DNA from: CAVTPU01 sp963736695
Lineage (GTDB): Bacteria > Actinomycetota > Actinomycetes > Mycobacteriales > Micromonosporaceae
Assembly: GCA_963736695.1 (NCBI GenBank)
Contig: CAVTPU010000004.1
Location: forward strand, 1,426,001-1,490,000
Length of the DNA: 64,000 nucleotides
Direction: 5' to 3'
How positions within the stretch are numbered: the first letter of the stretch is position 1; each line of letters starts with the position of its first letter. Positions 59,058 to 64,000 of the stretch are shown piece after piece. The translations under genes were made by a program, and so were the position numbers. Under the pieces are notes generated by a model. It made no database searches. It worked only from the letters and a program-made list of their open reading frames with translations, and had not been told where the DNA came from.

Positions 59058-59603
59058 GTGGCCAATGCCGGGCTGAACTCCCCCGCCGACGAACCGTCGG
59101 TCGAACTATGGGAGACCGAACTCGTGGCGCGCAAACTTCCGACGATCTGCACGGTGACGGGAACACGCGCCGCCGGTTGGGTCACATATGAGTTGAGTCT
59201 TGACCCGACCCAATCCAACCCCGCCGAGACACTCACCGCGTGGCTGCCGGCGTCAGCGTCGGTTCGACGGCGAAACAACATCCTCGTTTCATACTGGATG
59301 TTGAGCCTGCTCGGCTGGGCCGTCCTCTTCCTGTGGCAGTGCGGCAGCGGTTCGGCGGCGGAGACCAATCCAACCATGATGGCGTGGGGAGGTGTGGTCG
59401 TCGCGAGCTGGCTCCTAGGATTTTTCGTCATATCGCCTCTGGTGCTGCGTCGGATCACGCAACCGCGCACCATCGCGGTAGGCGCCGTCGGTAGTGACCG
59501 CTGGCTCTTGATCGGTCCCGTCCACCCCGCCTTTGCCAACGCAGTGCGCAACCTGCCCCGAACCCGACCGCCGTCGTCCGATCTGGGCGAGATCGCAGAA
59601 TAG
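59058..59603 (+). CDS. Two-helix membrane protein of unknown function
   Basis: The 181-residue product has an N-terminal soluble segment that includes LWETELVARKLPTICTVTG, then two transmembrane helices (MLSLLGWAVLFLWQCG; GVVVASWLLGFFVISPLVL) and a short tail. The segment KLPTICTVTG resembles the zinc-ribbon-like start of some actinobacterial membrane proteins. GTG 59058 is the only reasonable start. No family assigned. Confidence 0.6.
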   Translation: MANAGLNSPADEPSVELWETELVARKLPTICTVTGTRAAGWVTYELSLDPTQSNPAETLTAWLPASASVRRRNNILVSYWMLSLLGWAVLFLWQCGSGSAAETNPTMMAWGGVVVASWLLGFFVISPLVLRRITQPRTIAVGAVGSDRWLLIGPVHPAFANAVRNLPRTRPPSSDLGEIAE

Positions 59604-59605
59604 GC

Positions 59606-59773
59606 GTGAGCCAATCCGAACGTACTATTGGAGGGGTTTCGGAGTCGGGGTGTGGGGAGGTGGCCGGCACTCCGTATCCCCAAGACTGCGAGATCTCTGT
59701 CAACGCCGATCCAGTTTCACAGCACCAGATAGAGGTTCAACGTCGGCCCAGTGAGGATGAGGCAGCAGGGTGA
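59606..59773 (+). CDS. Small protein, 55 residues, coupled to the WD40 gene
   Basis: GTG 59606 begins 2 bp after the stop of the membrane protein; the frame reads SQSERTIGGVSESGCGEVAG to RRPSEDEAAG and ends in a TGA that overlaps the GTG of the WD40 gene by GTGA. No family is recognised. Its only support is the two-sided tight spacing. Confidence 0.4.
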   Translation: MSQSERTIGGVSESGCGEVAGTPYPQDCEISVNADPVSQHQIEVQRRPSEDEAAG

Positions 59774-60945
59774 TCACCCCCGGCCGGGTGTGGCGCACCA
59801 CGACGAACCTCCAGCTTGACAACCACCAGCATGAATGCGGCTCGCCGATCGCAACGGATCGCGAGTTGACCGGAGACGTCGAGACCTTCTGGCGCTTGAA
59901 GATCATCGGGACTGGCGACGCGCTCATTCTCGTTGTTGCACACGTCGCTCCGCTTCATCAACGCTCCGTCACCAATGCCGCACACCGTACTCTGGCTGCC
60001 GTGACAATCAAGCAGTTCGCGGACGCCAGCGTCGTGGGATACGTCGATGGTCGACCAATCGCCGCCGTTGGAGGCCTCCTTGACGGTAACCGAACAGTGT
60101 GGATCTGCGAGCTACGAAACAGTACATCGATTCATTCCGACGTCGCCGTCGAGCGGTTAAACGGGCTAACCGCTGCTGTACTTGCCCTTGCTATCGGATC
60201 TTTGAATGGCCGATCCGCCATCGTCGCTGGCGACGTGTGCGGCAACGTTCTGATCTGGGATGTCGCTACAGGCGACCTGATCGGCGACCCGATATCTGGC
60301 CCCACCAACGCGATGAGGCGGGTGTTGGTTATTCTCCTTGACGGCCGGTACGTACTACTGCCAGGCGACGGCCTCAAACCGGCTGAGGTGCGCGAGGGCG
60401 AGCCGGTCCTCGTGTCAAGCCCGGAGTGGTTTCAATCGCTGGCGATCGGTTCGGTCAACGGCCGGGCAGCGATAGTCTTCGGCGGGTGGGACGGTTCCAT
60501 TCGAATTTGGGACATGGTCACCGACGCCTTCGTTGGGGATCCATTCGCCGGTGGTCGCGCACGCGTCGAGTCAGTCGCGATCGGCGAGATCAACGGTCGA
60601 TCAGTGATTGTTTCCGGCGGTAGCGATGCCGCAGTGCGACTGTGGGATGCGGAATCCGGCGCTCAGCTCGGCGATCCGGTCAGTCACCGGCTTCCAGTCC
60701 GATCGGTGGCGATTGGGCGCGTGCACGGCCGCATGGTCATCGCCTCGTGCTGCGGCGAATCAGAGGTTCTGATCTGGGACACCGCTGAAATGATCAATAG
60801 TCACAGGAACGGCTCCGACGTGGTGTCGCCCCGTGTCATCGCCGCAGCCGGAGTGGTCAGCCGGGTCGGCTTGTCCGATGCTGGCGGGCTGATTGCCGCG
60901 ACCGAAGCAGAAGTGGTGGTCCTGCAACTCGACCCGTTGGGTTAG
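59770..60945 (+). CDS. WD40 beta-propeller protein
   Basis: The 391-residue product contains at least five WD40-like blades, for example VLIWDVATGDLIGDP, IRIWDMVTDAFVGDP, VRLWDAESGAQLGDP and VLIWDTAEMI, with strands like SVAIGEINGRSVIVSGGSDA. No kinase, caspase or NACHT domain is attached; in actinobacteria such propellers often belong to larger signalling proteins, so this could be a truncated or freestanding scaffold. The GTG start overlaps the preceding small frame. Confidence 0.75.
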   Translation: MITPGRVWRTTTNLQLDNHQHECGSPIATDRELTGDVETFWRLKIIGTGDALILVVAHVAPLHQRSVTNAAHRTLAAVTIKQFADASVVGYVDGRPIAAVGGLLDGNRTVWICELRNSTSIHSDVAVERLNGLTAAVLALAIGSLNGRSAIVAGDVCGNVLIWDVATGDLIGDPISGPTNAMRRVLVILLDGRYVLLPGDGLKPAEVREGEPVLVSSPEWFQSLAIGSVNGRAAIVFGGWDGSIRIWDMVTDAFVGDPFAGGRARVESVAIGEINGRSVIVSGGSDAAVRLWDAESGAQLGDPVSHRLPVRSVAIGRVHGRMVIASCCGESEVLIWDTAEMINSHRNGSDVVSPRVIAAAGVVSRVGLSDAGGLIAATEAEVVVLQLDPLG

Positions 60946-61038
60946 CGCAACGTTTTATACACTGGAGCTGATGCTTCTTCGGCAGCGACTGACAATGCCC
61001 ATCGCTGGTATCGGCGCTACGCTGGCCGAGCGATCAGA

Positions 61039-61350
61039 TCAGCCTGGGCTTGAGTCGGACCCACCGGTCAAGTTCGGCGACGACTTCTGGTCACGCCCGC
61101 GCGGGAGACCATCGGTTGCGTTGACGAGATTCTTGGCTTGGCGCAGGCGCCGCATGGTGTCAATCGCCTCAAACCCCCAATCGCCGACCGCCATGACTTC
61201 TGCCAGCGTGACCAGCATAGCGGCGAGACAAGCCGCGACCAGTTCGTCGGTGGACGGCAAGATGTTGTCGAGGCCGGTCGTGATAGCGCAGGCATAGAGT
61301 CCTCCGACGAAACGCGCCCGTTGCTCGGCCAGTTGGCTCGAGTTCAGCAC
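61039..61350 (-). CDS. Hypothetical helical protein
   Basis: The 103-residue product (NSSQLAEQRARFVGGLYACA, then LVAACLAAMLVTLAEVMAVG, DWGFEAIDTMRRLRQAKNLV) is helical with one hydrophobic stretch. No family is recognised. The gene is antisense-free in its own region and its codon bias matches the neighbours, which gives moderate support. The gap 61351-61556 shows nothing else certain. Confidence 0.45.
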   Translation of the reverse strand: MLNSSQLAEQRARFVGGLYACAITTGLDNILPSTDELVAACLAAMLVTLAEVMAVGDWGFEAIDTMRRLRQAKNLVNATDGLPRGRDQKSSPNLTGGSDSSPG

Positions 61351-61556
61351 TCCGGGCGTGCCGGACTTGGTCTCCCATGCCAGTCAATGCCACGCCCCGC
61401 AGGTCCACGTTGGTTGTTGAGGAGCCGGACTCGAATGTGTCACTCCCCCATCGTAGCCGTGTCTTCAGCGTTCGGATGCCCACTGTGAAGGCTGTGCCAC
61501 GGTGGCTATTGTTGACCGCCGAGAGGGCATGAATTGTGGGCGAAGGCGGTCAGGCA

Positions 61557-62660
61557 ATGAGCATTACGGCGTACGCGGAAGAATTTGCACTTGCGGTTAA
61601 CGGCATCGATTGGGACGCAAGCAGGGTCCAGCAGGCGTGGAATGCCATGACCGAGGCTGCGCAGGATGCGGAGACCGCAGACCTGAACGCGGCACTGGAT
61701 GTGCTCTGTCGTCGGATCGAGGCATGGGACATCCTCGACTCTGACGGAACTGCTATGGCCGCCTTGCGAGCCGGCGCACTTGTCGAAAGTGGCGGGTCGG
61801 CACGTCGGCTCGCCATCGCATTGCTGGCGAAGCTGCCCGGGGTCCTCGCCGGCGCCCGTCGATATGCCGATCTGTGCCTCGGCGACCCGGCGACCCGATC
61901 GGCTGCCGAGAGTGAGTGCGAGGATGAGGACATCCTCACCGAGGTCGACCGCGTCGCGATCTCGCGTGAGGTGTTCCGCTCGCGCCTCACGACCGACCGG
62001 CCGGACGCATGCTGCCTGAGTTACCTGCGGAACTGGGTCATGCCAACGGTTGCCGCGTTGACCAGGGATCGCGAAATGCTGAAGGCCGCCAGACAGGACC
62101 AGAATCTGGTTCAGGCCGCCTGGGCGATGCGCGATTCGGATGCCCACTGGCTCAACGTCCTGCTGCAGTGCGAAATCGAAGCGACCTGGCTGGTGTTGTG
62201 TCCGACTGCGGGTCGCGGGTTCTGGGTTGGCGTCGATGGTGTCGCCGACAACTTCACCCTCCACGCGCTGTTGGCCGGCGCGCTGACGCAGCATGGAATA
62301 CCTGACTCTGACGCCAATTCACCAGAACTTCTCGCCTATCTCCGCGGCGAGTCCGACGTGTGCCCCACCAACCATGTCAACGGCGCCTGGAACCTTTACG
62401 ACCACCGCGCTGCCTCAATGGACCTGACTCGGGCGTCCGAAGTGGACCAAAGCGCCTGGGTGTGGGGGGAAGGTCGCCCTTGGGACGTGCCGATGATCGA
62501 CGGCATTCGTACGCTGCTAGTCGGCCCGCAGTCTTATCAACGGTCCTGGAACCCGAGGCGAACCTTCGAAGCCCTGCCCGCCAACGTATGGGTTATGCGG
62601 GAACTACCCGCAACCGAGGTGCAATCCCGCCTGGCCGCGCTGGCACGGGGCCAAGCCTGA
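61557..62660 (+). CDS. Hypothetical protein
   Basis: The 367-residue product is helical in its first half (ALDVLCRRIEAWDILDSDGT, GGSARRLAIALLAKLPGVLA) and richer in strands later (ATWLVLCPTAGRGFWVGVDG). I recognise no domain or motif. ATG 61557 is preferred over GTG 61536; GGCGG precedes it. It is followed after 29 bp by another unknown gene in the same direction. Confidence 0.6.
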   Translation: MSITAYAEEFALAVNGIDWDASRVQQAWNAMTEAAQDAETADLNAALDVLCRRIEAWDILDSDGTAMAALRAGALVESGGSARRLAIALLAKLPGVLAGARRYADLCLGDPATRSAAESECEDEDILTEVDRVAISREVFRSRLTTDRPDACCLSYLRNWVMPTVAALTRDREMLKAARQDQNLVQAAWAMRDSDAHWLNVLLQCEIEATWLVLCPTAGRGFWVGVDGVADNFTLHALLAGALTQHGIPDSDANSPELLAYLRGESDVCPTNHVNGAWNLYDHRAASMDLTRASEVDQSAWVWGEGRPWDVPMIDGIRTLLVGPQSYQRSWNPRRTFEALPANVWVMRELPATEVQSRLAALARGQA

Positions 62661-62689
62661 TATCTCGTTCGATGAAACGTGAGGTCGAT

Positions 62690-63145
62690 ATGCAGTGGAC
62701 TCCGGTCACGGTGTTTCCCTCCAGCGAGTTGGTGTGGGATGTCACGCAAGCGCACCTGAAGAGAGGCGACCTGTTCGGAAGCATCTTTAAAATCGCCTTC
62801 CGTGGACGCTACCGGCCGGGTTCGCAAGGCACCCCCGACGCTGATTTCATGGTCGCAGTCACCGCCGCCGCCATCGCCGGGTCGGCGTGCCCAGACGCAG
62901 TCGTCTTCGACTTTCTCGAGTTGGACTATCAGTGGGGCAACGGCCTGCTCGCAGTCTTCAATGTCGTGGGCGATCGTGACAGGGAGTTTCCGGTCGCGCC
63001 GGTGGTTGCGGCGGGACCTCACGCATTCCCGGGAATTGCGAGTCTGGCTGGTGGTAAGATCGAGGGTTGGCTGTTTCATGACATTGACCGCGCCACTGAG
63101 CGGGCCACTGACTTGGTTTTGGAGCGAGCTCGGGCGATCGGCTGA
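62690..63145 (+). CDS. Hypothetical protein
   Basis: The 151-residue product starts MQWTPVTVFPSSELVWDVTQ and contains VVFDFLELDYQWGNGLLAVF and GWLFHDIDRATERATDLVLE. No family is recognised; the size and acidic strands are reminiscent of immunity proteins, which is only an impression. ATG 62690 is preferred because GAGG lies 5 bp upstream; ATG 62672 is possible. Probably co-transcribed with the gene before it. Confidence 0.6.
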   Translation: MQWTPVTVFPSSELVWDVTQAHLKRGDLFGSIFKIAFRGRYRPGSQGTPDADFMVAVTAAAIAGSACPDAVVFDFLELDYQWGNGLLAVFNVVGDRDREFPVAPVVAAGPHAFPGIASLAGGKIEGWLFHDIDRATERATDLVLERARAIG

Positions 63146-63174
63146 CTGCCCGGCCGCGCGTCGAGAACGGCGAC

Positions 63175-63495
63175 TCAGGCGACTTTCAGTTGTTCGTCGC
63201 CGAAGTCGGCGATGAGTTTGAGCGTTCCTCCGAGGGCTGTGACATAGCGGGCAAGAACGTCTTGGGTGGAGACGTCACCGTTTTCGATCTGCGAAACTCG
63301 AGCCACGCTGACGCCCATCCGGTTGGCGACTTGTTCCTGGGTCATTTCTCGCCGTTTGCGTAGTTCGGCTAGGCGCCAGCCGCGGGCTTGGTCGAGCATC
63401 GCGTCGACTGCCGCGTCGAAGGCCTGCTGGCCACCGGCGGTTTCGACGGCGCGCTCGAGGTGGTCAGTGTCGCGCCACCGCTTACTGCTTGTCAT
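63175..63495 (-). CDS. XRE-family antitoxin (HigA-like)
   Basis: The 106-residue product has an XRE helix-turn-helix: RRKREMT-type RKRREMTQEQVANRMGVSVA, RVSQIENGDVSTQDVLARYV, TALGGTLKLIADFGDE. It follows the toxin gene, overlapping its end by 14 bp, as in HigBA/Gp49-type pairs. AGGAGG precedes the ATG at suitable spacing. It should neutralise the toxin and repress the operon. Confidence 0.88.
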   Translation of the reverse strand: MTSSKRWRDTDHLERAVETAGGQQAFDAAVDAMLDQARGWRLAELRKRREMTQEQVANRMGVSVARVSQIENGDVSTQDVLARYVTALGGTLKLIADFGDEQLKVA

Positions 63496-63865
63496 CATGG
63501 ACCTCCTTCTCCCGTTCTTCGAGATAGGTCGCATAGAGCCCCTCGGCTTGCGGAACCGCTTGGCGGTACCAACGATTCCACTGACCGGACTTGTCACCGG
63601 CAACGAGCAGGATCGCCGAGCGCCATGGATCGAAGCAGAACATGATTCTGACCTCGGACCGACCACCCGACGGCGGCCGCAACTCCTTCATGTTCGGGAC
63701 CCTCGACATGGCGATATTGTCAACCAGCGGCCTGCCCTCGGCTGGACCGTTACGTTCCAGGACAAGGATCGCTTGGTTGACCAGACCGTGGGTATCACGG
63801 TCGGACTCGTACAGGTCGTCAAGGAACGCCTCGACATGCGCCGTCATCAGGATCTCCCATTCCAC
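63482..63865 (-). CDS. RelE/HigB-like (Gp49 family) toxin
   Basis: The 127-residue product has the phage Gp49-like/HigB fold: LYESDRDTHGLVNQAILVLE, AMSRVPNMKELRPPSGGRSE, VRIMFCFDPWRSAILLVAGD, KSGQWNRWYRQAVPQAEGLY. Family members cleave mRNA on the ribosome. It lies before the antitoxin, the usual order of HigBA, with the palindrome 63885-63904 just upstream. Confidence 0.88.
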   Translation of the reverse strand: MEWEILMTAHVEAFLDDLYESDRDTHGLVNQAILVLERNGPAEGRPLVDNIAMSRVPNMKELRPPSGGRSEVRIMFCFDPWRSAILLVAGDKSGQWNRWYRQAVPQAEGLYATYLEEREKEVHDDKQ

Positions 63866-63884
63866 GCCCGCAGCCTCCCCGCTC

Positions 63885-63904
63885 GGTTAAGAATAACCTT
63901 AACC
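63885..63904. promoter_or_regulatory. Palindromic operator of the toxin-antitoxin operon
   Basis: GGTTAAG and CTTAACC flank AATAAC, 20 bp upstream of the toxin start. AT-rich DNA in a GC-rich surround is consistent with a promoter and the antitoxin binding site. Confidence 0.65.
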
Positions 63905-63961
63905 CACTCGTGGCGCCGTTCGTTACCCCCCACGCGAACCCCAGGTAGTCCGACCGTGGGC

Positions 63962-64000
63962 TCAAGGCGTTGCCAGCTCGTCGAGGCGGGCGTCGGCCTC
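63962..64000 (-). CDS. C-terminal end of an unknown gene (partial)
   Basis: The last bases on the minus strand read EADARLDELATP then TGA. Only 12 codons are in the window, so nothing can be said of function. Confidence 0.3.
   Translation of the reverse strand, partial: EADARLDELATP

Overview
The window is high-GC DNA from an actinobacterium (Actinomycetota). The evidence is dense G+C-rich coding with many GTG starts and 4-bp GTGA/ATGA overlaps between genes, a MurR/RpiR-type sugar-uptake operon, NarL-type two-component genes, TetR pairs, a DUF3352 protein and actinobacterial CRISPR types. No rRNA or tRNA gene was seen, and I cannot name a genus from sequence alone.

Left part (1-22 kb): small enzymes (SRPBCC, pentapeptide repeat, Nudix, NADAR, GNAT). 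Next is a scrambled tandem duplication of a GNAT / membrane-LuxR / leucine-rich-repeat cassette (about 2.2-6.3 kb), in which each module survives intact in one copy and as a relic in the other. A lipoprotein gene at 7.7-8.3 kb sits between two 164-bp direct repeats. At 8.6-15.7 kb is a RpiR regulator plus a carbohydrate-type ABC importer that encloses a tyrosine-phosphatase-like enzyme and a metallophosphoesterase. It is followed by a subtilisin, an NAD-dependent DNA ligase, a secreted fascin-like protein, a SEC-C pseudogene, a histidine phosphatase and a small membrane protein.

Centre (22.3-46.1 kb): a composite CRISPR island. Array 1 (18 repeats) and its leader lie downstream of a complete type I-G (former I-U) operon on the minus strand: cas3, csx17/cas8g, csb1/cas7, csb2/cas5-cas6, a cas4-cas1 fusion, and cas2. 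Upstream of cas3 is an intact gene of unknown function followed by a helicase/nuclease gene collapsed by a large internal deletion. Array 2 runs the opposite way and leads into a plus-strand type III-D operon: a TIGR03986-type RAMP, cas10 with an intact GGDD, a small cas7-like RAMP, csx10, a double RAMP, and a csx19-like gene. The last gene of the operon encodes two transmembrane helices fused to a SAVED-like domain, a probable membrane effector switched on by Cas10-made cyclic oligoadenylate. Array 3 follows. The III-D operon has no cas6, cas1 or cas2 of its own. All three arrays share leader and repeat ancestry, so the two interference machines probably use one adaptation and crRNA-processing set.

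Right part (46-64 kb): ordinary chromosomal genes resume with a spermidine-synthase-like protein and RF3. Then come a TetR regulator divergent from a secreted beta-propeller with twin palindromic operators, a sterol-desaturase-like hydroxylase, a NarL two-component pair, a frameshifted membrane protein, DUF3352, a cupin/TetR pair with overlapping operators, a run of unknown and WD40 genes, and a HigB/HigA-like toxin-antitoxin pair with a palindrome at its promoter.
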